Shown: positions 24,156 through 32,899 of the stretch, piece after piece
Layout of the letters: every line of letters starts with the position of its first letter
Position numbering within the stretch: the first letter of the stretch is position 1
Source: Pseudomonas fluorescens
Lineage (GTDB): Bacteria > Pseudomonadota > Gammaproteobacteria > Pseudomonadales > Pseudomonadaceae
DNA length: 64,000 nucleotides
Direction of reading: 5' to 3'
NCBI RefSeq assembly: GCF_002022275.1
Contig: NZ_MSDF01000018.1
Span: 1 to 64,000 of the forward strand
Made by a program: the position numbers and the translations under genes
Notes under the pieces: generated by a model
Databases searched by the model: none
What the model saw: the letters and a program-made list of their open reading frames with translations, nothing else
What the model was told of the DNA's origin: nothing

Positions 24156-24737
24156 TCAGTCGATGTATTCGAAGAGCTTCACAATCTTCTGCACGCCGGA
24201 CACGCCCTGTACCAGGTTGGACGCGCGAGTGGCTTCCGCCTGGGTCAGCAGGCCCATCATGTAGACGATGCCGTTATCGGTGACGATCTTGATGCGTGAG
24301 CCCGGAACGGCGCTGTCGGTCAGCATCTGTGCCTTGATCTTGGTGGTCAGCAACGCGTCGTTACTGATAGCCAGCAGGGTGATCGGGTCCATGACCTGCA
24401 GTTCGTTGTGGACCTTCTTGACTCGCTGAACCGTGGAGGCGGCTTGTTCAGCCTGGGCCTTGAGATCGGCGCGCGGTGTTTGCCCGGCCAGCAGCACTAC
24501 ACCGTTGAAGCTGGTTACAACGATGCGTGACGCGCCATTGCCCAGGTCGGTAGCCGCCTTGGCGACGTTGACCTTGACCTTGGTTTCAATCAGCGAGTCA
24601 TCGATGGTGCTGCCGAAGGTGCGGGTGCCCCGGTCGTCCTGGATGGGGGTGTCGCGTGTCGCAGTGATTGCCGTGCTGCAGCCGCTGATGGCGAGGCACA
24701 GCGTGATGGCCAAAAGGCTGAGGCGGTTAACGGTCAT
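24156..24737 (-). CDS. dolP: Two-BON-domain outer-membrane lipoprotein (DolP/YraP-like)
   Basis: The 193-residue product has lipobox ISGC (Cys20) and two BON domains (about 48-115 and 123-190), each with the expected hydrophobic-Gly pattern (IVVTSFNGVVLLAGQT and IKIVTDNGIVYMMGLL). BON proteins bind anionic phospholipid; E. coli DolP supports outer-membrane integrity and the BAM complex. It is the last gene of the lpoA-yraN-SIS-dolP group, and its ATG overlaps the stop of the SIS gene by 4 bases, as in the corresponding E. coli locus. Confidence 0.92.
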   Translation of the reverse strand: MTVNRLSLLAITLCLAISGCSTAITATRDTPIQDDRGTRTFGSTIDDSLIETKVKVNVAKAATDLGNGASRIVVTSFNGVVLLAGQTPRADLKAQAEQAASTVQRVKKVHNELQVMDPITLLAISNDALLTTKIKAQMLTDSAVPGSRIKIVTDNGIVYMMGLLTQAEATRASNLVQGVSGVQKIVKLFEYID

Positions 24738-25327
24738 TCTTCACTCCCGAACAGTTGGCTGTCGATCAGATCGCACAGGCAGTGGATCGCCAGCAGGTGG
24801 ACTTCCTGGATACGTGCGGTGACGTTGGCCGGGACGCGAATCTCAACGTCCTCAGGCAGCAACAGCGAGGCCATGCCGCCGCCGTCGCGTCCGGTCAATG
24901 CTACGACAATCATTTCGCGATCATGTGCGGCCTGGATCGCTTGAATAATATTGGCCGAGTTGCCGCTGGTGGAAATCGCCAGCAGTACATCGCCGGGTTG
25001 GCCCAGTGCGCGGATCTGCTTGGAGAAGATTTCGTTGTAGCTGTAGTCGTTGGCGATCGAGGTGATCGTCGACGAATCGGTGGTCAAGGCAATGGCCGGC
25101 AAGCTCGGGCGCTCACGCTCGAAGCGGTTGAGCAGCTCGGAGGAAAAGTGCTGGGCATCGCCGGCCGAACCGCCGTTGCCGCACGAAAGCATTTTGCCCT
25201 CGTTGAGCAAGGCATTGACCATGACCTGACTGGCTTGCTCGATGTGCGGTGCAAGTACGTCCATCGCCTGTTGCTTGGTGTCGATGCTGGCCTGGAAAAG
25301 CTGGCGAATTCGGGATTGCATGTCCAT
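24734..25327 (-). CDS. SIS-domain protein, GmhA/DiaA family
   Basis: This 197-residue protein carries the SIS sugar-phosphate-binding motifs CGNGGSAGDAQHFSSELLNRF and ISTSGNSANIIQAI. In E. coli the gene at this position (between yraN and yraP) is diaA, encoding a DnaA-binding initiator-associated protein; the sequence also resembles sedoheptulose-7-phosphate isomerase GmhA. Pseudomonas annotation usually calls it gmhA. I cannot decide between the two functions from sequence, and the locus context favours the DiaA lineage. Residues near the N-terminus suggest a homotetramer-forming helix. Confidence 0.88.
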   Translation of the reverse strand: MDMQSRIRQLFQASIDTKQQAMDVLAPHIEQASQVMVNALLNEGKMLSCGNGGSAGDAQHFSSELLNRFERERPSLPAIALTTDSSTITSIANDYSYNEIFSKQIRALGQPGDVLLAISTSGNSANIIQAIQAAHDREMIVVALTGRDGGGMASLLLPEDVEIRVPANVTARIQEVHLLAIHCLCDLIDSQLFGSEE

Positions 25328-25419
25328 CTGTGTGACCTTAAGTAGCGCGGCTGTTTGGCACAGGAATGTGCAGCCCGCAAAGCAAAGAGCAAAAGTGTGG
25401 GGTGAAGATGTCCGGTGAA

Positions 25420-25791
25420 TCAGCTGTCGAAGGCATTTTTGAGCCAGTTCAGATCAGCATGGCCTGCCGGTGTGCTTTCTATGGCAACCACATCGAAACG
25501 GCAGGGTGAGTCAGCCCAGCGATGCTCTTTTTGCAGGAAAAACTGCGCGGCGAGTATCAGCTTCTGACGCTTGCGCCCGTCGATACTGGCGAGCGCGCCA
25601 CCCCATTGTGCGTGTTTTCTGTAGCGGACTTCGACGAATACTACTGTATCGCCGTCAAGCATGACCAGATCAAGCTCACCGCGTTTACACAACCAGTTCT
25701 GCGCCAGGAGGCGCAGACCGTGTTGCTGCAGATACAAAAGAGCCTGGAGTTCGGCATCCTTGCCGCTTTGCGCGCGGGACCGCTCGGGCAT
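25420..25791 (-). CDS. yraN: YraN family endonuclease-like protein (UPF0102)
   Basis: The 123-residue protein has the Holliday-junction-resolvase-like UPF0102 fold signature: GKDAELQALLYLQQHGLRLLAQN, then the putative nuclease residues in GELDLVMLDGDTVVFVEVRYR (E, D and E-x-R/K pattern). The start at 25789-25791 shares one base with the lpoA stop (TGATG), so the two are translationally coupled. The longer open frame to 25845 would overlap lpoA coding sequence deeply and is not preferred. Its cellular function is not well defined. Confidence 0.9.
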   Translation of the reverse strand: MPERSRAQSGKDAELQALLYLQQHGLRLLAQNWLCKRGELDLVMLDGDTVVFVEVRYRKHAQWGGALASIDGRKRQKLILAAQFFLQKEHRWADSPCRFDVVAIESTPAGHADLNWLKNAFDS

Positions 25792-27602
25792 CAGCGCGGG
25801 GTGTCCGGCAGGCGTTGGATGTCGCCGCCGACGAACTTCGCCCATGGCAGCTGGCGGTCGACGCGCTGGTTGGCGTTGATGCCCAGGCTGCCCGAGAGGC
25901 CGTCAACACGCGTATCCGGCAGCGCCTTGAGTTGGCCCAGGCGCGGTGCCAGGCGGTAGGCGTCTACGCCCATCGCATACAGGCGGCCGAGGCTGCCATT
26001 GGCTTGCGGCCATTGTGCAGCGACCTGGTTGCGCAGCGGGTCGGTGGTATTAAGCAACCAAGGCGTTTCGCAGAACATGACGTTGGTCATGTCCAGGTAC
26101 TGGTTTTTGTCGCCGCTCGCGCTGAACACGTGGGACGTCGCATACACAGGCACATCACCGGCGTACTGGAAGTTAAGGGTTGGCTTGATCTGCTGGGCCA
26201 GTTGCGGCGGTACGGCCAGGAAAATGAACTCGATGTCCTGGCGACGCGACGGCTGCGCGGCTACGTCGGTACCGACGGTGCTTTGCAGGCTTTTGGCGCG
26301 ACCTTCGCTTTTACGCAGCTGGAACAGGTCGGCAATTTGCTGGGCGAGGGCGACCGGCTGATCAACATATTCAACGCCGACCACGGTACCGCCATTGGCT
26401 TCCCAATCCTGACGGAACGCCTTGTAGACACGCTCGCCCCATTCGCCACGCGGCACCATGGCAGCGGCGCGGTGCAGGCCGTCGGCACGGGCACGGCGCG
26501 AGACTTCGCGGGCTTCGTCTTCAGCCGCCAGGCCAAACTGGAACAGTTGCGGCGGGTTTTGATCGGCTTCGCTGTAGTTCAGCGCCAGGGTTGTAATTGG
26601 CAGCTGCGGGCGGGCGGCGAGCTGTTTGACCAGCGGCTTTTCCAGCGGGCCAACCACCAGTTGCACACCGGCGGCCTGGGCCTTGGCGTAGAAGTCGTCG
26701 ATGGAGGTCAGGCGCGAACTGTCAAAAAACTCAATGACCGGCGGCTTCTGCCCGGCCTGTTCGGCCTGGAAGTGAGCTGCCATGAAGCCTTCACGCAACG
26801 CCTTGCCAACCGACGCCAAAGGACCGTCCTGCGGAAGCAGCACGGCGATCTTGTTCAGCGGCTGGCTGGCCAGCTCCTTGAGTTTGGTCAGTGGGGTAGG
26901 CAGATTCACTGCCGCCGGATGGCCCGGGTTCTGCGCGCGCCAGGTATCAATGGCCGCTTGCTGCTGTTCCAGGGTGCCGGCGCCCTTGACCGCCTGGGCC
27001 AGGGAGATCCAGCCGTCGAGTGTCGGGTTGCCGGTGGCCTGCAACTGTTCGGCCGGCAGTGCGGCGATCAGCGTCCAGATGGCTTCGTGATTGCTCTTGG
27101 CTGCATCGCCGGTAAGCAGTGGCGCCATGGCGACACGCTCGCGAGCAGCGGCCAGGGTCTGGCCATCAGCCTCATAAGCGCGAGCATGCACGGTGCCGGT
27201 GCGGATCTGCTGATCAGTCGGCAACTCCTTCAGGCTTTGCAGGCTGGGATGGTTCAGGGCGGCCAGCGCAGCCTTGGGCTGGTTGCGCGCCATGGCCAGC
27301 TCGGCAGACAAGGTGCTGGCGAAGACTTGAGCGGCGGGCTTCAGGACGTTCAGAGGCACTTGCGCCAGAATTTGCGACGAGCGACCAGGGTTGTTCTGGT
27401 GGAACGCCAGGTCAGCGGCACTCAGGCGCAGCAGCGCTGCCTGTTCTGGCGTCTTGGCATTGGTGGCCTGTTCGAGCAGTTGCTCGATACTGGCATCCGG
27501 GGTCCGTGGAAGGTCGCCAAGGCTGGACGAGGGCGAGCTGGCACACGCGGCCAATAAGGCGGCGAGGCAGAGGGCGGAGAGCAGCCGCAGGCAAGCGATC
27601 AT
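25791..27602 (-). CDS. lpoA: Penicillin-binding protein activator LpoA (LppC lipoprotein)
   Basis: The 603-residue product starts MIACLRLLSALCLAALLAAC, with a lipobox Cys at about residue 20. An N-terminal TPR-like half (about 30-250) is followed by a periplasmic-binding-protein-like half (about 255-580; KIAVLLPQDGPLASVGKALREG marks its start). In E. coli LpoA is an outer-membrane lipoprotein that stimulates PBP1A. The gene order lpoA-yraN-diaA/gmhA-dolP is the same as in E. coli. AGGAACG lies before the ATG at 27600-27602. The gene is divergent from rsmI. Confidence 0.93.
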   Translation of the reverse strand: MIACLRLLSALCLAALLAACASSPSSSLGDLPRTPDASIEQLLEQATNAKTPEQAALLRLSAADLAFHQNNPGRSSQILAQVPLNVLKPAAQVFASTLSAELAMARNQPKAALAALNHPSLQSLKELPTDQQIRTGTVHARAYEADGQTLAAARERVAMAPLLTGDAAKSNHEAIWTLIAALPAEQLQATGNPTLDGWISLAQAVKGAGTLEQQQAAIDTWRAQNPGHPAAVNLPTPLTKLKELASQPLNKIAVLLPQDGPLASVGKALREGFMAAHFQAEQAGQKPPVIEFFDSSRLTSIDDFYAKAQAAGVQLVVGPLEKPLVKQLAARPQLPITTLALNYSEADQNPPQLFQFGLAAEDEAREVSRRARADGLHRAAAMVPRGEWGERVYKAFRQDWEANGGTVVGVEYVDQPVALAQQIADLFQLRKSEGRAKSLQSTVGTDVAAQPSRRQDIEFIFLAVPPQLAQQIKPTLNFQYAGDVPVYATSHVFSASGDKNQYLDMTNVMFCETPWLLNTTDPLRNQVAAQWPQANGSLGRLYAMGVDAYRLAPRLGQLKALPDTRVDGLSGSLGINANQRVDRQLPWAKFVGGDIQRLPDTPR

Positions 27603-27800
27603 GTATGCGTTCCTGATACCGAACAAATTAGCGTGGAAGTGTACCCAAGCACTGGCCCAGGCGCGATGTTAGTGGCGTGAAACCGTTGATTTAGATCGTG
27701 CAAATGTTGCGAGCGCGCATCAACAGTCGACCTTGCGGGCATATTATCGAGGCGCCTACGCGCTACAATGCGACTTTTCCCAACCATCGAGGTGTGCGTT

Positions 27801-28673
27801 TTGACTGCTCCAGGTCCTTTGAATTCCACTGCAGGCTCGCTTTTTGTCGTGGCGACGCCCATTGGCAACCTGGACGACATCAGTGCCCGCGCGCTGAAAG
27901 TGTTACGCGACGTTAAGTTGATCGCGGCAGAAGACACGCGGCACTCCCAGCGGTTGATGCAGCATTTTGGTATCAGCACGCCATTAGCCGCGTGCCATGA
28001 ACATAACGAACGCGAAGAAGGCAGCCGTTTTATCACCCGCTTGTTGGCCGGTGATGACGTGGCACTGATCTCCGATGCCGGTACGCCGCTGATCTCCGAC
28101 CCGGGTTACCACTTGGTTCGCCAGGCGCGAGCGGCTGGTATCAATGTAGTGCCTGTTCCGGGGGCGTGCGCGCTGATTGCGGCACTATCGGCCGCAGGCC
28201 TGCCGTCAGACCGGTTCATTTTCGAGGGTTTTCTGCCGGCCAAGGCCGTGGGGCGTCGTGCGCGTCTGCAGGCGTTGAAGGAAGAGCCGCGCACCCTGAT
28301 TTTCTACGAAGCCCCGCACCGTATCCTGGAATGCCTGCAAGACATGGAACTGGTATTCGGCGGCGAACGTCTGGCACTGCTGGCGCGCGAACTGACCAAG
28401 ACCTTTGAAACCCTCAAAGGCCTGCCGCTGGAAGCGTTGCGCGCGTTTGTCGAGGGTGACAGTAACCAGCAGCGCGGCGAGTGCGTGGTGTTGGTGGCCG
28501 GCTGGACTGCGCCGGTAGAGGAAGATGCTGTCGGCAGCGAAGCCGTGCGCATCCTTGATCTGTTGCTTAAAGAGATGCCGCTCAAGCGTGCTGCAGCCTT
28601 GGCGGCGGAGATCACCGGTTTGCGCAAGAACGTGTTGTATCAAGTGGCGCTGGATAAACAGAAAGGCGAATAG
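27801..28673 (+). CDS. rsmI: 16S rRNA 2'-O-cytidine-1402 methyltransferase
   Basis: The 290-residue protein is a SAM-dependent tetrapyrrole-methylase-fold enzyme that modifies C1402 of 16S rRNA. Typical motifs are LFVVATPIGNLDDISARAL, LIAAEDTRHSQRL, ISDAGTPLISDPG, and VVPVPGACALIAALSAAGLP. A TTG at 27801 is preferred as start because GAGG (27789-27792) lies 8 bases before it and the protein then starts just before the conserved region. An in-frame ATG at 27768 is an alternative with no such site. It is divergent from lpoA and precedes rnpB. Confidence 0.92.
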   Translation: MTAPGPLNSTAGSLFVVATPIGNLDDISARALKVLRDVKLIAAEDTRHSQRLMQHFGISTPLAACHEHNEREEGSRFITRLLAGDDVALISDAGTPLISDPGYHLVRQARAAGINVVPVPGACALIAALSAAGLPSDRFIFEGFLPAKAVGRRARLQALKEEPRTLIFYEAPHRILECLQDMELVFGGERLALLARELTKTFETLKGLPLEALRAFVEGDSNQQRGECVVLVAGWTAPVEEDAVGSEAVRILDLLLKEMPLKRAAALAAEITGLRKNVLYQVALDKQKGE

Positions 28674-28756
28674 TTCCGGGGTTAAACCGGTATTCCGTCT
28701 GAACGTGATGGCATTAGTACTTGTCCTGAAGCCGCCGTGCCGTTAACCTGCGCGGC

Positions 28757-29110
28757 GGAGAGTCGATTGGACAGTCGCTGCCCTCTATGAAAATTAGGGG
28801 GGGGAGGAAAGTCCGGGCTCCATAGGGCGAAGTGCCAGGTAATGCCTGGGAGGCGTGAGCCTACGGAAAGTGCCACAGAAAATAACCGCCTAAGCGCTTC
28901 GGCGCCGGTAAGGGTGAAAAGGTGCGGTAAGAGCGCACCGCACGTCTGGCAACAGTTCGTGGCTAGGTAAACCCCACTTGGAGCAAGACCAAATAGGGTC
29001 CCAAGGCGTGGCCCGCGCTGGGACCGGGTAGGTTGCTAAAGATGTCCAGTGATGGCCATCGTAGACGAATGACTGTTCAAGACAGAACCCGGCTTACAGA
29101 TCGACTCTCC
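28757..29110 (+). ncRNA. rnpB: RNase P RNA, bacterial type A
   Basis: The closing helix P1, GGAGAGTCGAT (28757-28767) and ATCGACTCTCC (29100-29110), brackets a 354-base RNA with the universally conserved core GAGGAAAGTCCGGGCTCC, the segment AGGGTGAAAAGGTGCGGTAAGAGCGC, the loop motif AAACCCCACTTGGAGCAAGACCAAA and the 3' ACAGAT element. A T-run right after P1 is the probable terminator. It is the catalytic RNA that trims tRNA 5' ends. Confidence 0.97.
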
Positions 29111-29363
29111 ACCTTTTTTCCTTCTGTCCGAATCTCGGGCAGAAACCCGGTAGTAACGCAAGAATCCCTCCCTGCCGAATCATTGGCAGATGCATCTTCG
29201 TAATACCAAAAAAATCTTACTCTTAATAAATTACTTTAACTTCAAGCTATAGCTCCATGAGCTATCTGCGGTTATTGAGTCAAAAACATCGCCAAACTCT
29301 CGTTTCTCCTCCTTTTACGTTCCTAAATCTCCGTTCTGTAAGGCTTTTCCTTGAATCCGCGCC
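29111..29363. other. AT-rich spacer between rnpB and the mra promoter
   Basis: About 250 bases with several A/T-rich runs (for example around 29203-29240). No open frame with a ribosome binding site and no clear repeat are seen. It separates the rnpB terminator from the promoter of the dcw cluster. Confidence 0.5.
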
Positions 29364-29393
29364 TTGACGGTGTGGTGGGCGCATTCCTATAGT
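29364..29393 (+). promoter_or_regulatory. Sigma70-like promoter of the mra/dcw cluster
   Basis: TTGACG (29364-29369) and TATAGT (29388-29393) are separated by 18 bases. The expected transcription start is near 29400. The MraZ-type boxes overlap the -10 and the start region, consistent with repression of the cluster by MraZ. Confidence 0.7.
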
Positions 29394-29430
29394 GTGCGCA
29401 AGTGGCGGAAAGTGGCACAAAGTGGGTTTT
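29391..29430 (+). promoter_or_regulatory. MraZ operator: four 10-bp-spaced boxes
   Basis: Four consecutive 10-base units begin AGTGT, AGTGG, AGTGG and AGTGG at 29391, 29401, 29411 and 29421. MraZ from other bacteria binds TGG-rich direct repeats with 5-base spacers upstream of its own gene; this arrangement matches, with an extra fourth, degenerate unit that overlaps the -10 element. Confidence 0.85.
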
Positions 29431-29467
29431 TTGAACGTAAAACGCTAAAATTTGGAGAAACGCATCT

Positions 29468-29923
29468 GTGTTTCGCGGAGCTAACGCTATCAGTCTCGAT
29501 GCAAAAGGCCGTCTCGCCATGCCGAGCCGGTATCGTGACGAGCTCATTTCGCGAAGTTCAGGCCAGTTAATCATCACGATTGACGCCGTTGATCCTTGTT
29601 TGTGTGTTTACCCCCTCGATGAGTGGGAGTTGATTGAAACCAAGTTGCGCGCTCTGCCTTCATTGCGTGAAGAAAACCGCCGCCTGCAGCGTTTGCTGAT
29701 CGGTAATGCCGTCGACCTCGAGCTCGATGGCAGTGGTCGTTTCCTGGTGCCGCCGCGTTTGCGCGAGTACGCCAAGCTGGATAAGCGCGCAATGCTGGTG
29801 GGCCAACTGAACAAGTTCCAATTGTGGGACGAAGATGCCTGGGATGCTGTGTCTGCAGCGGACCTGGCTGCTATTCAACAACCGGGCGCCATGCCTGATG
29901 AACTGCGTGATTTGATCCTGTGA
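29468..29923 (+). CDS. mraZ: Transcriptional regulator MraZ
   Basis: This 151-residue protein has two MraZ/AbrB-like repeats (about 1-52 and 80-125), with the signature FRGANAISLDAKGRLAMPSRYRD at the start and LELDGSGRFLVPPRLREYA in the second half. MraZ forms a ring-shaped oligomer that represses the dcw cluster. It starts with GTG (29468), 10 bases after GGAG. The next gene, rsmH, begins at the stop codon (GTGA overlap). It is the first gene of the cluster. Confidence 0.95.
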   Translation: MFRGANAISLDAKGRLAMPSRYRDELISRSSGQLIITIDAVDPCLCVYPLDEWELIETKLRALPSLREENRRLQRLLIGNAVDLELDGSGRFLVPPRLREYAKLDKRAMLVGQLNKFQLWDEDAWDAVSAADLAAIQQPGAMPDELRDLIL

Positions 29924-30867
29924 CTATTGATAGCGGCTTTAACCACATCACCGTACTGCTTGACGAAGCCGTTGAGGCTCTCGCCGTACGCGCGGATGGC
30001 TGCTATCTGGATGGCACCTTCGGCAGGGGCGGGCACAGCCGGTTGATACTCAGCCAGCTCGGGTCCGACGGAAAACTCCTCGGGTTCGACAAAGACCCTC
30101 AAGCGATTGCCACCGGGCAAGCGCTAGCGGCCGAAGACGGCCGCTTTGTCGTTGTGCAGCGCAGCTTTGCCGAGTTGGGCGCCGAAGTGGCCGAGCGTGG
30201 CATGGCGGGCAAGGTGGCCGGGGTGTTGCTCGACCTGGGCGTGTCTTCGCCGCAGCTTGACGACCCGGAGCGCGGCTTCAGTTTCATGAACGACGGCCCG
30301 CTCGACATGCGCATGGACCCTACTCGCGGCATCAGCGCTGCCGAGTTCATCGCCACCGCGCCTCATGAAGAAATCACCCGTGTGTTCAAGGAATACGGTG
30401 AAGAGCGCTTCGCCGGTCGCATGGCCCGCGCCGTGGTTGAACGCCGTGAGATCCAGCCGTTTGAGCGCACTGCCGACCTGGCTGAAGTGCTGAAAGTCGC
30501 CAACCCGGCGTGGGAAAAGGGCAAGAACCCGGCGACCCGCGCGTTCCAGGGCCTGCGTATTCACGTCAACAACGAATTGGGCGATCTGGACGCCGGCCTC
30601 GAAGCCGCTCTGGACGCGTTGGAAGTGGGCGGTCGCCTGGTGGTGATCAGCTTCCACTCCCTGGAAGACCGCATCGTCAAACTGTTCATGCGTCGTCTGG
30701 TCAAGGGCGAGACCGATAACCTGCCGCGCAACCTGCCGGTACGTTTCGAAGCCTTCGTGCCGAAAATCAAAATCCATGGCAAAGCGCAGTTCGCTTCCGA
30801 AGCCGAGCTCAAAGCCAACCCACGTTCCCGTAGCGCCGTCATGCGCGTCGCGGAGAAGTTGCGGTGA
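29920..30867 (+). CDS. rsmH: 16S rRNA N4-cytidine-1402 methyltransferase
   Basis: The 315-residue RsmH (MraW) methylates C1402 of 16S rRNA, the same nucleotide that RsmI, encoded about 1.2 kb upstream, modifies on the ribose. Motifs include HITVLLDEAVEAL, DGTFGRGGHSRLIL (SAM-binding), LDLGVSSPQLDDPERGFSF, and VISFHSLEDRIVK. A GTG start overlaps the mraZ stop by 4 bases. The ftsL start overlaps its own end in the same manner. Confidence 0.95.
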   Translation: MTIDSGFNHITVLLDEAVEALAVRADGCYLDGTFGRGGHSRLILSQLGSDGKLLGFDKDPQAIATGQALAAEDGRFVVVQRSFAELGAEVAERGMAGKVAGVLLDLGVSSPQLDDPERGFSFMNDGPLDMRMDPTRGISAAEFIATAPHEEITRVFKEYGEERFAGRMARAVVERREIQPFERTADLAEVLKVANPAWEKGKNPATRAFQGLRIHVNNELGDLDAGLEAALDALEVGGRLVVISFHSLEDRIVKLFMRRLVKGETDNLPRNLPVRFEAFVPKIKIHGKAQFASEAELKANPRSRSAVMRVAEKLR

Positions 30868-31157
30868 GCAAGCTTTTCGCCAAGCCCCTCCCGGGCGGCA
30901 GCTTCTTTATGTTGCTGCTGTTTGTCGGCGTGCTGGTGTCCGCAATTGCGGTGTCCTACAGCGCGCACTACAACCGTCAACTGCTCAATACCCTCTACGG
31001 GGAGTTGAGTGTGCGTGACAAAGCGCAAGCGGAGTGGGGCCGGCTGATCCTTGAACAAAGCACCTGGACGGCGCATAGCCGCATCGAAGTGCTGGCGACC
31101 GAGCAACTGAAAATGCATATCCCGGGCGCGGCCGACGTTCGCATGGTGGCGCCATGA
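30864..31157 (+). CDS. ftsL: Cell division protein FtsL
   Basis: This 97-residue single-pass protein has a short cytoplasmic N-terminus, a membrane segment at about 14-33 (FFMLLLFVGVLVSAIAVSYS) and a periplasmic heptad-rich coiled coil (LLNTLYGELSVRDKAQAEWG) that pairs with FtsB; the FtsQLB complex recruits FtsW and FtsI. Length is within the FtsL range. It starts with GTG (30864) overlapping the rsmH stop, and its end overlaps ftsI by ATGA. Confidence 0.93.
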   Translation: MSKLFAKPLPGGSFFMLLLFVGVLVSAIAVSYSAHYNRQLLNTLYGELSVRDKAQAEWGRLILEQSTWTAHSRIEVLATEQLKMHIPGAADVRMVAP

Positions 31158-32899
31158 TGAAGCTCGAGGGTGCACTCTACCCATGGCGCTTCCGCCTGAT
31201 GCTCGGCCTGTTGGCCTTGATGGTCGGCGCGATTGCCTGGCGGATCATTGACCTGCAAGTGATCGATCGTGACTTCCTGATCGGCGAGGGCAATGCCCGT
31301 AGCCTGCGTCACATCCCGATTCCTGCGCACCGTGGCCTGATCACCGACCGTAACGGCGAGCCTCTGGCCGTGAGTACGCCGGTGACCACGTTGTGGGCTA
31401 ACGCCAAGGAACTGCAAACCGCCAAGGAAAAATGGCCGGAGCTGGCTGCCGCGTTGGGTCAGGACCCGAAAGCCTTGGCCGAGCGTCTTGAAGCCCAGGC
31501 CAATAAAGAATTCATCTACCTGGTTCGCGGTCTCACCCCCGAACAAGGCCAGCAAGTACTCGATCTTAAAGTCCCCGGTGTCTACGGCATCGAGGAGTTT
31601 CGTCGTTTCTACCCGGCCGGTGAAACCACCGCGCACATGGTTGGCTTTACCGACATTGATGACCACGGTCGCGAAGGTGTCGAGCTTGCCTACGATGAAT
31701 GGCTGGCCGGGGTCCCCGGCAAACGCCAAGTCATCAAGGATCGGCGCGGCAGACTGATCAAGGATGTCCAGGTCACCAAAAACGCCAAGGCCGGTAAGCC
31801 CTTGGCGTTGTCGATTGACCTGCGCCTGCAGTATTTGGCCAACCGCGAGCTGCGCAACGCGATCATCGAGAACGGCGCGAAAGCCGGCAGCCTGGTGATC
31901 ATGGACGTGAAGACCGGCGAAATCCTCGCCATGGTCAACCAGCCGACCTACAACCCGAATAACCGTCGCAACCTGCAGCCGGCGATGATGCGTAACCGCG
32001 CAATGATCGACGTGTTCGAGCCGGGTTCGACCATGAAAGCCATCTCCATGAGTGCTGCCCTGGAAACCGGGCGCTGGAAGCCGAGCGACAAAGTCGAGGT
32101 TTACCCAGGCACGCTGCAGTTGGGCAAATACACCATCCGTGACGTGTCGCGTACTGAAGGTCCAGTGCTGGATTTGACAGGTATTCTGATCAACTCCAGT
32201 AACGTGGGCATGAGTAAGGTCGCCTTCGACATCGGCGGCGAAACCATTTATCACCTGGCGCAAAAGGTCGGTTTGGGTCAACCCACGGGTCTGGATTTCC
32301 CGGGCGAACGTGTGGGTAACCTGCCGAACTACCGCGACTGGAAAAAGGCCGAGACCGCCACGCTTTCCTATGGCTACGGCCTGTCGGTGACCGCGATCCA
32401 GCTGGCCCATGCTTTCTCTGTATTGGCCAATAATGGCCGAATGGTTCCGCTGAGCTTGATCCATGTCGACGAAGCGCCGAAAGCCACCCAGGTGATCCCG
32501 GAAAACGTCGCCAAGACCATGCAAGGCATGCTGCAACAAGTGATCGAAGCACCACGCGGCGTATTCCGCGCCCAAGTGCCGGCGTATCACGTGGCAGGCA
32601 AGTCGGGTACCGCGCGTAAAACGTCGGTCGGCACCAAGGGCTACGCCGAAAACTCTTACCGCTCGCTGTTCGCCGGTTTCGGCCCGATGAGCGATCCGCG
32701 TTACGCCATCGTCGTAGTGATCGATGAGCCAAGCAAGGCCGGCTACTTCGGTGGCCTGGTATCGGCGCCGGTGTTCAGCAAAGTGATGTCCGGCACCCTG
32801 CGCCTGATGAACATCACGCCGGACAACCTGCCGCCGACTCAACAAGCGAACGCCGGACCACCGGCCGCTGCTGTAAAAGCCAATGGAGGGCGCGGCTGA
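31154..32899 (+). CDS. ftsI: Septal peptidoglycan transpeptidase (PBP3)
   Basis: The 581-residue PBP3 has an N-terminal membrane anchor (about 16-36), a PBP dimer/pedestal domain (about 57-230) and the transpeptidase domain with SxxK (STMK, Ser292), SSN (348-350) and KSGT (Lys483). It crosslinks peptidoglycan at the septum and is a beta-lactam target. Its length and motif spacing are those of P. aeruginosa FtsI. ATG overlaps the ftsL stop (ATGA); its stop overlaps murE. Confidence 0.96.
   Translation: MMKLEGALYPWRFRLMLGLLALMVGAIAWRIIDLQVIDRDFLIGEGNARSLRHIPIPAHRGLITDRNGEPLAVSTPVTTLWANAKELQTAKEKWPELAAALGQDPKALAERLEAQANKEFIYLVRGLTPEQGQQVLDLKVPGVYGIEEFRRFYPAGETTAHMVGFTDIDDHGREGVELAYDEWLAGVPGKRQVIKDRRGRLIKDVQVTKNAKAGKPLALSIDLRLQYLANRELRNAIIENGAKAGSLVIMDVKTGEILAMVNQPTYNPNNRRNLQPAMMRNRAMIDVFEPGSTMKAISMSAALETGRWKPSDKVEVYPGTLQLGKYTIRDVSRTEGPVLDLTGILINSSNVGMSKVAFDIGGETIYHLAQKVGLGQPTGLDFPGERVGNLPNYRDWKKAETATLSYGYGLSVTAIQLAHAFSVLANNGRMVPLSLIHVDEAPKATQVIPENVAKTMQGMLQQVIEAPRGVFRAQVPAYHVAGKSGTARKTSVGTKGYAENSYRSLFAGFGPMSDPRYAIVVVIDEPSKAGYFGGLVSAPVFSKVMSGTLRLMNITPDNLPPTQQANAGPPAAAVKANGGRG

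Noticed and set aside
25815..27557. A 580-codon plus-strand frame antisense to lpoA
   Set aside because: lpoA is supported by its lipoprotein signal, length and conserved gene order; the opposite frame has no recognisable features.
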